Source: Actinomycetospora callitridis (GTDB taxonomy: Bacteria; Actinomycetota; Actinomycetes; Mycobacteriales; Pseudonocardiaceae). Taken from it: a stretch of 64,000 nucleotides of DNA. Made by a program: the position numbers and the translations under genes. The stretch's first letter is position 1. The number at the start of each line of letters is the position of its first letter. The notes beneath the pieces were generated by a model. It saw nothing but the letters and a program-made list of their open reading frames with translations, made no database searches and was not told the origin of the DNA. The DNA is taken from assembly GCF_028737265.1 (NCBI RefSeq), contig NZ_JAQZAK010000006.1:186001-250000 (forward strand), in the 5' to 3' direction. Positions 1 through 9,223 of this stretch are shown here, piece by piece.

Positions 1-2829
1 GCCGCCGGCGAGCGGGAGCTCGAAGTCGAGCTCGGCGAGCCGGTCGGCGGGGGTGACGTCCGCGAGGCTGGCCGGCCCGCCGCGCGGCAGCGGCGTGCGC
101 ATCACCGGCAGGAGCGCCTCGGCGAGCGTCGTCGCGTCGACATCGGCGTGCGGGTGGTGCCGCAGCTCCTCGGTGGCCGCGGCGACGAGCGCGGCGTGCA
201 GGTCGCCGGTGGCGGTGTCGACGGTCTCGAGCACGGAGTGCACGAGCGTGCCGAACGCCGCCCCGACGGGCAGGTCCGCCATCGGGGACGGGACGGGCTC
301 GACCTCGTCGGGGACCGGCGCCGCAGCGTCCTCCGGATCGTCCTCGTCGACGATCGTGCGCTCCTCGGGCTCGCTGACGGGCGCACCGGCGTGCGCGCCG
401 GCGGTGAGCGAGGAGTACGACGAGCGCCGCCAGGCGAGGTCGAGGGGGCGGTCGAACGGGGCCGCGGCCAGGGCGTGGACGCGTCCCGCGGACGGGACGA
501 AGGGCACCGCCGTGCGCGGCTCGACCCGCTCGACGGCGATGTCGTCCCCGGCCAGCACGCTCAGCTCCGCGAGGACACGCTCGTCCTCGACCACCGGGTA
601 CGCGCCGTCGGGGCTGGTGCCCGGGGCGGGCCGCCCGAGGAACAGGCGCTGCACCGCCGAGTTCGCGGTGGTGGTCGCGGGCGCCCACCAGCACACGACC
701 TGGCCCTGCGCGCGGGTCAGCGCGACGTAGAGCAGGCGCAGGTCCTCGCCGTCGTCCTCGGCGCGCGCCGCGGCGACGTGCTCGGGCCACGCGGGGTCGT
801 CCTGCCCGCCGACCGCGCGCACCCGCCGGCCGTGCTCGTCGTGGTGGGTGACGACGGTCGGGGTGTCGGAGACCCAGCGGTCCCACCCGAACGGCACGTA
901 GACCACCGGGAACTCGAGGCCCTTGCATTTGTGCACGGTGAGCACCTGGACCGCGCTGGCGTCGGAGTCGAGCCGCCGGCTGCGCTCGGGACGCAGCTCG
1001 CCGGTGCCCGCGGCGGCCTCGGCCATGCGCGCGCGGAGCCACTCGACCAGCGCGACGACGCCGAGACGCGACTCGACCGCCGCGGCGTGCAGGACCTGGC
1101 CGATGTGGCGGATGTCGGTGATGCGCCGCTCGCCGTCGACGCGGGCGAGCACCCGCGCGGCGAGCCCGGTCTCCGCCGCCACGGCCTCGAGGAAGGCCGC
1201 GACGCCGCGGTCGTGCAGCGCGGCGCCCCACCGTCGCAGCATCCCGCCGACCTCGGGCAGGACGGCGTCGGCGTGGGCATCGAGGTCGACGGCGGCGTGC
1301 CCGAGGAACACCGTGAGCGCGGCCGCCCGGACCCGTCCCGTGCGGCCCGGCTGCTCGACGGCCTCGAGCAGCGTCAGCCACTCCTCGGCGCTCTCGGTGG
1401 CGAACACGCTGGTGGCCCCGGCGAGGACCGAGGGCACGCCCGCGACGGCGAGGGCCTCGCGCACCAGGCCCGCCTGCGCGTTGGTGCGCACGAGCACCGC
1501 GACGTCGCCCGGGCCGAGCGACGGGTCCTCCCGGCCGTCCTCCCAGCGGGAGTCGGCGGCGACCAGCTCGGCGACGTCGGCGGCCAGGTCGGCCGCGATC
1601 CGCTCGCGGACCGGGCCGACCATCGGGAGCCCGGTCTTCCAGTGCGACCGCAGACCGGCCCGCGGGAGCACCCGCAGGCGGAACGGCGCCGGCCGGGGCG
1701 CGCCGACGAGCCTGCGCGTCGGGTGCGCGGACTCGACCCGCGGCACGACGATCTTCTCGTCGCCCAGCGCGGCGCCCCCGAAGACGGTGTCCAGGGCGCG
1801 CACCAGCGGCTCGTCACTGCGCCAGTTCTTCGTCAGCCCCTCGCGCGTGCCCGCGGTCTCGACGGCCTGCAGGTAGCTGACGACGTCGGCGCCGCGGAAG
1901 GCGTAGATCGCCTGCTTCGGGTCGCCGATGAAGGTCAGCGCCGTCGGCCGGTCCGCGGACTCCTCGTGGAACGCCGCCCGCAGGATGTCCCACTGGATGG
2001 GGTCGGTGTCCTGGAACTCGTCGACCAGCACGACCGAGAACCGCGCCCGCAGCCGCGCGCGGGCGGCAGCACCGAGCTGCGGATGGCGCAGCGCGCGGTG
2101 CAGGCGCAACAGCATGTCGTCGAACGTGAACAGCCGGCGCCCGCGCTTGCGCCGCTCGACCTCGGCGCGCACGGCCTCGGCGAACCCCGCCCGCGCGCCC
2201 GCCGCGTCGGGGGCGTCGCGCCCGGGCGCGATGCGCGCGCCGGGGTCGTTGACCACGGCCTGGCCGATCGCCAGGGCCGTGGCGCGGTCGAAGTCGGGGG
2301 TCTTCGCGCCGGGGACGGCGTACTTGCGCAGGTAGAAGTCGTCGACGACCTCGGTGACCACGTCGTCGATGCGCTCGACGAACGTGCCGTCGGGATCGGT
2401 GTCGCCGACGATCCCGAGGCCGGTGAGCATGTCCTGGCAGAACTGGTGGGTGGTCGCGATCGTGGCGGCGTCGAAGCCGGCGAGCGCCGCACCCAGCCGG
2501 GCGCGCCGGAGGGCCACGACGGCGTCGTCGCCGTCGGCGAGCAGCCGGGTCACGGGGTCGTCGTGGCGGCGCGCGCCCGCCGGGTCGGCCAGCGCGCGCT
2601 CGGTGGCCACGAACCGGCCCCGCACCCGCTCGCGCAGCTCGCGTGTGGCCTCGCGGCCGAACGTCACGAGCATGACCTGCGGCAACGTCGCGTGGCCCTC
2701 GGCGACGTAACGGGCCGCGAGCGCGGCGATCGTGTACGTCTTGCCGGTGCCCGCGCTGGCCTCGAGGACCGTGGTGCCGCTCGGGAGGTCGCCGCAGACG
2801 TCGAAGGGGCGCGTGAGCGTCGCGGTCAT
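1..2829 (-). CDS. recB: RecB, exodeoxyribonuclease V beta subunit (3' end cut by window edge)
   Basis: Helicase-nuclease subunit of RecBCD, which processes double-strand breaks for recombination. Seen: Walker A ASAGTGKT at residues 24-31, the Walker B segment VDEFQDTDP near 265, motif III FIGDPKQAIYAFRGAD near 305, motif V TVHKCKGLEFPVVYVP near 635 and motif VI LLYVALTRAQGQ near 705. About 943 codons are visible, while E. coli RecB has about 1180, so the C-terminal nuclease domain lies mostly outside the window. The ATG overlaps the recC stop as ATGA, so the two are probably translationally coupled. A recD gene would be expected further left; that is inference. Confidence 0.93.
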   Translation of the reverse strand, partial: MTATLTRPFDVCGDLPSGTTVLEASAGTGKTYTIAALAARYVAEGHATLPQVMLVTFGREATRELRERVRGRFVATERALADPAGARRHDDPVTRLLADGDDAVVALRRARLGAALAGFDAATIATTHQFCQDMLTGLGIVGDTDPDGTFVERIDDVVTEVVDDFYLRKYAVPGAKTPDFDRATALAIGQAVVNDPGARIAPGRDAPDAAGARAGFAEAVRAEVERRKRGRRLFTFDDMLLRLHRALRHPQLGAAARARLRARFSVVLVDEFQDTDPIQWDILRAAFHEESADRPTALTFIGDPKQAIYAFRGADVVSYLQAVETAGTREGLTKNWRSDEPLVRALDTVFGGAALGDEKIVVPRVESAHPTRRLVGAPRPAPFRLRVLPRAGLRSHWKTGLPMVGPVRERIAADLAADVAELVAADSRWEDGREDPSLGPGDVAVLVRTNAQAGLVREALAVAGVPSVLAGATSVFATESAEEWLTLLEAVEQPGRTGRVRAAALTVFLGHAAVDLDAHADAVLPEVGGMLRRWGAALHDRGVAAFLEAVAAETGLAARVLARVDGERRITDIRHIGQVLHAAAVESRLGVVALVEWLRARMAEAAAGTGELRPERSRRLDSDASAVQVLTVHKCKGLEFPVVYVPFGWDRWVSDTPTVVTHHDEHGRRVRAVGGQDDPAWPEHVAAARAEDDGEDLRLLYVALTRAQGQVVCWWAPATTTANSAVQRLFLGRPAPGTSPDGAYPVVEDERVLAELSVLAGDDIAVERVEPRTAVPFVPSAGRVHALAAAPFDRPLDLAWRRSSYSSLTAGAHAGAPVSEPEERTIVDEDDPEDAAAPVPDEVEPVPSPMADLPVGAAFGTLVHSVLETVDTATGDLHAALVAAATEELRHHPHADVDATTLAEALLPVMRTPLPRGGPASLADVTPADRLAELDFELPLAGG

Positions 2830-5800
2830 CGGCTGCCCAGCTCCTCAGCCTCGCGCACCGGCGTCCACAGCCGCGTGGCGAGCCCCGCGAACCTGCTCGG
2901 CGCCTCGCCCGTCGCCGCCCCGACGAGGTCGTCGAGCAGGCGCCGCCGCCCCCAGACGAGGACGTGCGCGGGGTCGACCTGCTCGCCGCCGAAGCGGGTC
3001 GCCCACTTGTCGCGCGCCCGGTTCATCGCCGCGCTCTCGCCCTTCGTCGCCCGCGCCTGGGCGTAGGCCTCCGACGTCTGGCACATCAGCGGCAGCGGCT
3101 CGAGCATGCCGTCGGCGTGCAGGGCGAGGAGGTCGGCGAGCACCTTCTGCGCCACCTCGGGCTCGAGCGGCCCGAGGGTGGAGACGGTGGTGGGCTTGTC
3201 CCAGGAGCCGCGGCCGACGGTGACGGCCCGCCAGGTGCGGTCCGGGTGGGCGGCGCTGAGCGCGAGCAGGCCGATCCAGGCGCGCAACCGGTGCTTGGGC
3301 GCCAGCCGCGAGAACGTCACGGTGACCAGCGTCGACTCGTGCACCCCGGCGACGGAGCCGACGAGCGTGTCCGAGGTGATGTCGACGTCGGTGGCGGCCG
3401 CGTCGCGCAGCCCGGTGACGGCGGCGGTCAGCGGTTCGACCTGACGGCCGATGTCGCGCACCAGACGGTCGCCGAGCGGGCCGGGCGGGAGCTCCCCGCG
3501 CCGGCGTTCCGCCTCCATGCAGGCCGCGACGTCACGGCCGTCGAGCCGGTCGCGCAGCAGGCGCTCGCCGATCGCCCAGCGCGCGAGGCCGTCGGGCTCG
3601 ACCGGCACCGCCTCCGCCGTCTCCTCCTCCTCGCCGCGGGCGAAGACCCCGAGGCGCTGGCGGAGGAACGCCCGCACCGGGTGCTCGACGAACCGCACGA
3701 GGTCGTCGACGTCGAGCGGTCCGCGCGGACGGGCCGGCAGCGGACCCGGCAGGAACGGGACGAGGGCGGAGCGCTCGGAGCGCAGCGCGCGCGTGCCGGC
3801 GAGGGCCGCGCCGTCGAAGGAGAAGGGCGCGCTCGCGTCGAAGTCGCCCGCGTCGAACGGCTGGAGCGGGTTGCGCCGCGTCAGGTGGTCGCGGGCCCGC
3901 TCGGCGCCGTTCTCAGAGGTGGGGGCGAACGCGAAGGTGGCGTCGAGGGTGTCGAGCAGCTCGCCGATCGGGACCGCGGGCGGCCGGTCAGCGCCGGTGC
4001 GCTCGTCGGCGCCGGAGTGGACGACGACCAGGTGGTCGGTGGCGGCGACGATCGCGTCGAGCAGCAGCTGGCGGTCCTCGGCGGCGGGGTCGCGCTCGCC
4101 CACGCGCGGGTCGCGGGCCAGCACGTCGTCGCCGTCCGCGCGGGTCTCGCGGGGGAAGACCTGGTCGTCCATGCCGAGCAGGCACACCACGCGGTGCGGC
4201 ACCGAGCGCATCGGCATCAGTGTCGCCACCGTGAGCGTGCCGGTGCGGAAGTTCGCGCGGGTGGGGCGGCCGGCGAGCCGGTCGGCGAGCACCGCCCGCA
4301 CGTCGTGCAGCGTCATCGTCGGGTCGTGCGGGGCGCTCTCGAGCACCGCGGTGAGCTCGCCGCGCGCCTGCGCGAGCTGCCAGGCGTCGGCCGGGACGGT
4401 GGCCGTGAGGCCGTCGAGCCCGCGGCGCAGGGCGTCGATCCAGGCCGCGAGGGGCTTCTCGCCGCGCAGGTCCTCGAGCACCGCGCCCACGCGGTCGACC
4501 AGCTCGCCGAGGCGCCCGACGCGCTCGGCGTCGCCGGAGTCGACCTCGTCGAGCGGGAGCGCGTCGCCCAGCCAGTCGCCGCCGTCGGCGGACATGGCCA
4601 CGCCGACCAACAGGCGGTCGAGCCCCTGGGACCAGGTGTTCTCGCCGAAGCGCGCGAGGGAGAACGCCGCGCGGTGCGGCGCGTCGAGCCCCCAGCGGAC
4701 CCCGGCGCGCTCGGCGAGCTCGCGCAGACGCGCGAGGTCCTCGTCGTCGAAGCGGAAGCGCCGGCGGACCGGGTCGGACTCGGCGAGGTCGAGCAGCTGC
4801 GAGGCCGTCACCCGCGCGTCGGCGAGGTCGAGCAGCGTGGCGAGCGTGCCGAACAGCGGGTTGACCTCGCGCAGCGAGCGGTCGGCGAGCCGGACCCGCA
4901 GCCGGTGGCCGGGGTGCGCGGTCGCCTCGCCGTCGCCCGGCCCGAAGGACGCCGTGACGAGCGGGGCGAACGTCTCGATGTCCGGACACAGGACGATGAC
5001 GTCGCGCGGCTCGAGCGTCGGGTCGGCGCGCAGGATGCCGAGGATCGTCTCGCGCAGGACCTCGACCTGGCGGTCCGGACCGTGGCAGCGGTGCACGCGG
5101 ATGCTGCCGTCGTCGACCGCGGGTCGGGCCGCGGGCGCGCGGTCGTGGCGCAGGTCGTCCTGCAGCTGGGCGAGCAGGGTGGTCGGCGTCGTGGCCGCCG
5201 CGTGGTGCCGGTCGGTGCGCGCGGCGCGTCCCGGGCGGGACAGGCGCAGCTGCAGCTCACGGACGTCGCGCCCGAGGCTCGCGAGCAGGGGGTGCGCCAC
5301 GGCCTGCGCGCTCGTGTCGTCGGCGCGCCGGCTGCCCTCGCGTCCCTCGAGGCCCGTCCAGAGCGCGGGTGAGGGGTGGGGCAGCCAGAGGTGGACGTCG
5401 TGGTCGACGGCGAGGGCGTCGAGGACGGTGAGCTCGGTGTCCGAGAGGCGGGTCGCCCCGAACAGCGAGAGGCGCGCCGGGAAGCGGCCGGCGGGCACGC
5501 GGACGTCCGCGACCGTCTCGGCCGGGCTCACCGTCGCCACCCGTGCCCGCAGCCGGCGCCACAGCTCGGGCTGCCAGCGCAGGTCGTCGGGTGTCTGCGT
5601 GTCGTCCCCGGCCGCCCAGGCGCGGACCAGCGCGGGCCGGTGGTCGGCGTAGCGGCCGAAGAGCCGGGCGAGGTGACGGGCGGCCGCGAACCGGCGCCCG
5701 CGTCGGGTGTCGCCCTGGTCGCCGACGCCGAGGAAGGCGCCGAGCGGCGCGCACCACGGCTCCTCGGCGCACTCGTCGATGGTCTCGAGCAGCGGCCACA

Positions 5801-6077
5801 CCAGGCGCTCCGGACGCCACGGGTCCTCGTCCGGGACCGCCAGCACGCGTCCGACGACGTCCGCGGGCGACGGGAAGACGACGTTGGCGCACACCCCGTC
5901 GTCCCCGCCCGTGACGCCGAGCCGGTGGGACAGCCGCTGTGCGAGCCACCGCTCGATCCCGCGCGTGGGGACGGCGACGAGCTCGGGCGCGAAGGGGTCG
6001 TCCGGCGGGTCGGCGAGCACGTCGGCCAGGGCCTCGACGAGCCGATCGGCGCGCTCCGCCCGATGAACGTGCAGCAC
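2826..6077 (-). CDS. recC: RecC, exodeoxyribonuclease V gamma subunit
   Basis: Structural subunit of RecBCD, in E. coli the one that recognises Chi; it has a helicase-like fold without a working Walker A. Length is 1083 aa, close to the E. coli protein (about 1120). The N-terminus VLHVHRAERADRLVEAL followed by VAVPTRGIERWLAQRL is the standard RecC opening. The frame stays open far upstream of the gene, but I chose GTG 6077 because a GGGGGGAGGTGG ribosome-binding site sits just before it and homologues begin at LHxHRAER. The stop overlaps the recB start by 4 bp, making a recC-recB operon. The divergent gene starts 186 bp away. Confidence 0.93.
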   Translation of the reverse strand: MLHVHRAERADRLVEALADVLADPPDDPFAPELVAVPTRGIERWLAQRLSHRLGVTGGDDGVCANVVFPSPADVVGRVLAVPDEDPWRPERLVWPLLETIDECAEEPWCAPLGAFLGVGDQGDTRRGRRFAAARHLARLFGRYADHRPALVRAWAAGDDTQTPDDLRWQPELWRRLRARVATVSPAETVADVRVPAGRFPARLSLFGATRLSDTELTVLDALAVDHDVHLWLPHPSPALWTGLEGREGSRRADDTSAQAVAHPLLASLGRDVRELQLRLSRPGRAARTDRHHAAATTPTTLLAQLQDDLRHDRAPAARPAVDDGSIRVHRCHGPDRQVEVLRETILGILRADPTLEPRDVIVLCPDIETFAPLVTASFGPGDGEATAHPGHRLRVRLADRSLREVNPLFGTLATLLDLADARVTASQLLDLAESDPVRRRFRFDDEDLARLRELAERAGVRWGLDAPHRAAFSLARFGENTWSQGLDRLLVGVAMSADGGDWLGDALPLDEVDSGDAERVGRLGELVDRVGAVLEDLRGEKPLAAWIDALRRGLDGLTATVPADAWQLAQARGELTAVLESAPHDPTMTLHDVRAVLADRLAGRPTRANFRTGTLTVATLMPMRSVPHRVVCLLGMDDQVFPRETRADGDDVLARDPRVGERDPAAEDRQLLLDAIVAATDHLVVVHSGADERTGADRPPAVPIGELLDTLDATFAFAPTSENGAERARDHLTRRNPLQPFDAGDFDASAPFSFDGAALAGTRALRSERSALVPFLPGPLPARPRGPLDVDDLVRFVEHPVRAFLRQRLGVFARGEEEETAEAVPVEPDGLARWAIGERLLRDRLDGRDVAACMEAERRRGELPPGPLGDRLVRDIGRQVEPLTAAVTGLRDAAATDVDITSDTLVGSVAGVHESTLVTVTFSRLAPKHRLRAWIGLLALSAAHPDRTWRAVTVGRGSWDKPTTVSTLGPLEPEVAQKVLADLLALHADGMLEPLPLMCQTSEAYAQARATKGESAAMNRARDKWATRFGGEQVDPAHVLVWGRRRLLDDLVGAATGEAPSRFAGLATRLWTPVREAEELGSR

Positions 6078-6263
6078 GCCTCCACCTCCCCCCGGCGACC
6101 CGGTCCTGCTCGCTCGCGACGCTAGACGAGGGGGCCGACAGCTCCGCCCTCCGGGCTCGTGAGTCGGTGCGCGTGTCCTGGTACGGACGTCCGCGCCCAC
6201 GTCTTGACCTCGACCTTCGTTCACGCCGCAGCCTCGGTCGCGTCGTCGATCCGAGGAGTGGAC

Positions 6264-7211
6264 ATGCGCGTGGTGCAGGTGGAGGAGTTCGGTGGACCCG
6301 AGGTGCTGCGTCCCGCCGACGCCCCGGATCCGGAGCCCGGATCCGGCGAGGCGGTGATCGCCGTGTCCGCGTCCGACGTGATGTTCCTGGACACGCTGCT
6401 GCGTGCGGGGTGGGGCGAGGACTTCTTCCCGGTCCGCCCGCCCTACGTGCCGGGCAGCGGGGTGGCGGGGACCTGCGCCGGGCGCCGCGTCGTCGCCGAC
6501 ACCAAGCAGGTCGTGGGCGGGTCGGAGATCCCGGTCGGGGGCTACGCCGAGCAGGCCGTGGTGGCGGAGTCGGAGCTGATCCCGATCCCCGACGCCCTCA
6601 CCGACCAGCAGGCCGTGGCCCTGCTCCACGACGGTCCGACGCTGCGGTCGCTGCTCGACGCCGTGGCGGCGCGGGAGGGCGAGCGGGTGCTCGTCCTGGC
6701 CGCCGCCGGCGGGGCGGGTGTGCTGCTCGTCCAGGAGCTGACGCGGCGCGGGGTGCACGTCGTCGCCGCGGCGCGGGGTCCGGTGAAGACCTCGCTGGCG
6801 CGCTCGCTGGGCGCCGCGGAGATCGTGGACTACGGGTCCCCGTCGTGGACCTCCCACGTCGGCTCGGTCGACGCCGTGCTCGACGGCGCCGGCGGCGCGC
6901 TCGGCCGGGCGGGGTTCGGGATCGTGGCCGATGGCGGCCGCTTCGTCTCCTACGGCACGGCGGACGGCGAGTTCGCGTCGCCCGACCCGGACGAGGCCGC
7001 GCGACGGCGGATCGCCCTGACGGGCCTGACCGACCTCCCCCGCCTCGACCGCGCGGCCCGGAGATCTCACGTCGAGCGGACCCTGGCCGAGGCGGCGGAG
7101 GGACGCTACCGGCCGGTGATCGGGCAGACCTTCCCGCTCGAGAAGGCCTCCGACGCCCACGCCGCCATCGCGGCCCGGACGGCGGTGGGGAAGACGCTGC
7201 TGGTGCCGTGA
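6264..7211 (+). CDS. Zinc-type alcohol dehydrogenase/quinone oxidoreductase family protein (MDR)
   Basis: NAD(P)H-dependent medium-chain dehydrogenase/reductase, 315 aa, probably cytoplasmic. Seen: a GroES-like N-terminal half (MRVVQVEEFGGPEVLR, then PPYVPGSGVAG), a Rossmann segment VLVLAAAGGAGVLLVQ with a glycine-rich loop, and the C-terminal segment YRPVIGQTFPLEKASDAHAA typical of quinone oxidoreductases. Catalytic-zinc cysteines are not evident, which fits the zinc-independent quinone reductase branch. GAGGAG at 6253-6258 sits 5 bp before the ATG. A TTGACC hexamer at 6203-6208 may be a -35 box. The substrate cannot be told from sequence. Confidence 0.85.
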   Translation: MRVVQVEEFGGPEVLRPADAPDPEPGSGEAVIAVSASDVMFLDTLLRAGWGEDFFPVRPPYVPGSGVAGTCAGRRVVADTKQVVGGSEIPVGGYAEQAVVAESELIPIPDALTDQQAVALLHDGPTLRSLLDAVAAREGERVLVLAAAGGAGVLLVQELTRRGVHVVAAARGPVKTSLARSLGAAEIVDYGSPSWTSHVGSVDAVLDGAGGALGRAGFGIVADGGRFVSYGTADGEFASPDPDEAARRRIALTGLTDLPRLDRAARRSHVERTLAEAAEGRYRPVIGQTFPLEKASDAHAAIAARTAVGKTLLVP

Positions 7212-7343
7212 GCGGCCGGCGTGGGAGGGGTGGCAGGGCAAGATCTTTGATCCCGGAGCGGACGTTCCGCTGAGCGGAGCGACCGCTCCACGGATCGGGA
7301 TCTTCGGTGTGCCGCGGAGCGCGGGGTGGGGCGAGAGAAGAAG

Positions 7344-7364
7344 ACCGTGTCCTGAGGACACGGT
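7344..7364. terminator. Perfect 9-bp hairpin between convergent genes
   Basis: Arms ACCGTGTCC and GGACACGGT around a TGA loop lie 3 bp before the stop of the minus-strand lipoprotein gene and 133 bp past the stop of the plus-strand dehydrogenase. There is no T-run, which is common for actinobacterial terminators. The same arms recur at 9829-9849 inside a coding sequence. Confidence 0.5.
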
Positions 7365-7366
7365 TG

Positions 7367-7933
7367 CTACTTGGCGGGGAGGGGTGGGAGGGAGGCAGCG
7401 AATCGTTCCGCGACACGTTGACCACGGCCACAGGGGTCGTCGGCTTGACCGTTGGCGCCGAGATCGCCCTCGTAATAATCGGCGATGAATCCCTGACCCG
7501 CCGCAGTTCCTACGGTGATCGTGCAGCCGATCGAATCGGTCGAACTCTGCTCGAGAGTCGCTGGCAAGCCCGCGATGGTCGTCGGCCGAAAGATCGCGAA
7601 CTGCCGCGTCCTGTAGGTGTCGACGAGGACGTCCCTGGTGCCCACCACGATGAAGGTGACGTCCTGGGAGTCGTCCTGCGAGTCCCAGACGCAGCCTCGC
7701 TCGCCTGTCAGCAGGACATCGAGTCGACCAGTTCCGTTGAATCCCAACTCCTGCATCTCGCCGGAGGAGAGCGGACTACGGCAGGGGTCAGCGGCGAAGG
7801 ACCTCACGTCGCGAGGATCGTTCGCGAGCGGCGCCCCATATCGCTCCTCCTGAGCCGGTTGCGGCTGTGGCGGAGAGCCGCCACAGGCCGCCAACGCGAG
7901 AGCCAGGATCACCGCGCCCGCGTATCGCTTCAC
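7367..7933 (-). CDS. DUF3558-type lipoprotein
   Basis: Predicted secreted lipoprotein of 188 aa of unknown function. Seen: a basic start MKRYAGAV, a hydrophobic stretch and a lipobox ALAAC with the modified cysteine at residue 17, then a Pro/Gln-rich linker. The mature part carries two conserved-looking cysteine regions (DPCRSPLSSGEM and RGCVWDSQDD) and a late DPCGRG, the arrangement of actinobacterial DUF3558 lipoproteins. Its start overlaps the stop of the upstream small gene as ATGA, so the two form one unit. DUF3558 genes next to small helical proteins recur in Pseudonocardiaceae, as I recall; a cell-envelope role is inference. Confidence 0.75.
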   Translation of the reverse strand: MKRYAGAVILALALAACGGSPPQPQPAQEERYGAPLANDPRDVRSFAADPCRSPLSSGEMQELGFNGTGRLDVLLTGERGCVWDSQDDSQDVTFIVVGTRDVLVDTYRTRQFAIFRPTTIAGLPATLEQSSTDSIGCTITVGTAAGQGFIADYYEGDLGANGQADDPCGRGQRVAERFAASLPPLPAK

Positions 7934-8262
7934 TGCAGCGAGCGAAGATTGCCGGCTGCCGCTGAATTCTCGCGTTCGTAGGCAGCAAACCCAGTCCGAA
8001 GTGCGCCGATCAGCCTCTCGATCTCTGCGATGCCCCCGTCGAGCGCCTGCATCAGGGAACCGGCGCTTCCGACGCCGACCTCGCTGAGCTTCTGAGCGGC
8101 GTCGAGGCTGACCTGGTCCCTCGTTGGTGGATCCACCTGACCGAGGGCTATGGCGTCTCGCTTGATGCCCTTGAGCTCGTCCCGAGCCTGCTCCAGATCC
8201 CGGATCGCCTTCGGCGCCCGGGCGATGTCCACGGCGAAGGACCCGCCGCCGGCTTGGGTCAT
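7930..8262 (-). CDS. Small helical protein, ESX/WXG-like, paired with DUF3558 lipoprotein
   Basis: A 110-aa protein predicted to be almost entirely alpha-helical (segments RAPKAIRDLEQARDELKGI, IAEIERLIGALRTGFAAYE). Size and all-helical character resemble small type VII secretion substrates and their relatives, but there is no clear WXG motif and the C-terminal YEREN only approximates the YxxxD/E export signal. It is translationally coupled to the DUF3558 lipoprotein downstream (4-bp overlap). The function is not recognised; a secreted or surface-associated partner of the lipoprotein is the likely reading. Confidence 0.6.
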   Translation of the reverse strand: MTQAGGGSFAVDIARAPKAIRDLEQARDELKGIKRDAIALGQVDPPTRDQVSLDAAQKLSEVGVGSAGSLMQALDGGIAEIERLIGALRTGFAAYERENSAAAGNLRSLQ

Positions 8263-8346
8263 TGCGTCGCCCTCCTCCCGATCACCGACCGCTCACGCTA
8301 GCCACCGGCGCCACGCCGTGGGTGCGGTTCGGACGAAGATCGGGGG

Positions 8347-8390
8347 TTCGGTGACGAACCCCCACAGATCTGCAGGGGTTCGTCACCGAA
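8347..8390 (-). terminator. Long hairpin downstream of the MerR gene
   Basis: Perfect 16-bp inverted repeat (8347-8362 and 8375-8390, arm TTCGGTGACGAACCCC) with a 12-base loop that itself contains CAGATCTG. It starts 9 bp past the stop of the minus-strand MerR gene and lies 85 bp before the next minus-strand gene, so it most likely terminates the MerR transcript. Confidence 0.6.
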
Positions 8391-8398
8391 ACAGCGAT

Positions 8399-9178
8399 CT
8401 ACTGCCGCTCCGCGTTCGCGTGCACCGCGTCCCGGACGTACTGGGCCAGCCCGGGGGCGATGTCCTCGTACGTCTTGGTGAAGCGCGGGTCGGAGACGTA
8501 CATGTCGGAGATGCACGCGTGCATCTCGGCCGGGCAGTCGTAGAACCACCGCGTGATGTGCTGGCGGTGGGCCTCCGCGGCGTCCACCGCCGCCGGCCCG
8601 TCTGCGGGCTCACCCGCCTGCAGCGCGACGACGAAGCGGCCGTGGATGTCGTCCATCTCGGCCTTCATCGCCTGCCAGTCGGCCTTCGTGTACTGCGAGG
8701 TGCGCTGCTGGGACTGACGCCAGGCGTCGGTGTCGCCCCACCGCTCGCGCGCCTCCTCCTGGTACTCCTCCTTGTAGCCCTCGCCGAACAGTTCGCGCTG
8801 CTCGGCGGGGGTCAGCTGGATGCCGGACACTTCTGCCTCCAGGGCTCGGTCGATGGCCGTGACGAGCTCGCCGAGCTCGTCCAGCCGGGACATGACCGCG
8901 GCGCGCTGCCGGCGCAGGTGCCCGGCGACGTCGGCCTCGGGGTCGTCGAGGAGGACGGCGACCTCCTCGAGCGAGAACCCGAGCCGCCGGTAGACGACGA
9001 CGTGCTGCAGCCGCACGAGGTCCTCGTCGGTGTAGAGCCGGTACCCCGACGCACTCCGGCGGCTCGGGCGCAGGAGCCCGATCTCGTCGTAGTGGTGCAG
9101 GGTCCGGACCGTCACCCCGGAACGCTCGGCGACCTGGCCCACCGTCCACGTGGTCGTCCCCGGTGCCGTCTCGGTCAT
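8399..9178 (-). CDS. MerR-family regulator with TipAS-like ligand domain
   Basis: DNA-binding transcription activator of 259 aa. The N-terminal winged helix reads TVGQVAERSGVTVRTLHHYD, followed by the MerR second helix (GYRLYTDEDLVRLQHVVV, then GFSLEEVAVLL) and a dimerisation coiled coil to about residue 115. The C-terminal half (FGEGYKEEYQEEARERWGDT to FYDCPAEMHACISDMYVSDP) matches the TipAS antibiotic-recognition domain seen in TipAL-type regulators. Such proteins bind drugs or other ligands and activate promoters with long spacers. ATG 9178 was chosen; a GTG three codons earlier is possible. A hairpin follows the gene. Confidence 0.88.
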   Translation of the reverse strand: MTETAPGTTTWTVGQVAERSGVTVRTLHHYDEIGLLRPSRRSASGYRLYTDEDLVRLQHVVVYRRLGFSLEEVAVLLDDPEADVAGHLRRQRAAVMSRLDELGELVTAIDRALEAEVSGIQLTPAEQRELFGEGYKEEYQEEARERWGDTDAWRQSQQRTSQYTKADWQAMKAEMDDIHGRFVVALQAGEPADGPAAVDAAEAHRQHITRWFYDCPAEMHACISDMYVSDPRFTKTYEDIAPGLAQYVRDAVHANAERQ

Positions 9179-9223
9179 GGGGACCACCCTCGGGCCTTCC
9201 GTCGCGTGAGGGTCAAGTGTCGC

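Noticed and set aside
148..5372. Long plus-strand open frames (148-3066 and 2964-5372) opposite recB and recC
   Set aside because: They lack recognisable motifs, are rich in Arg/Gly/Ala and mirror the complementary strand of motif-complete recB and recC.
6326..6346. Direct repeat GGATCCGG in the quinone-reductase gene
   Set aside because: Short coding repeat in a Pro/Glu-rich stretch; no sign of function.
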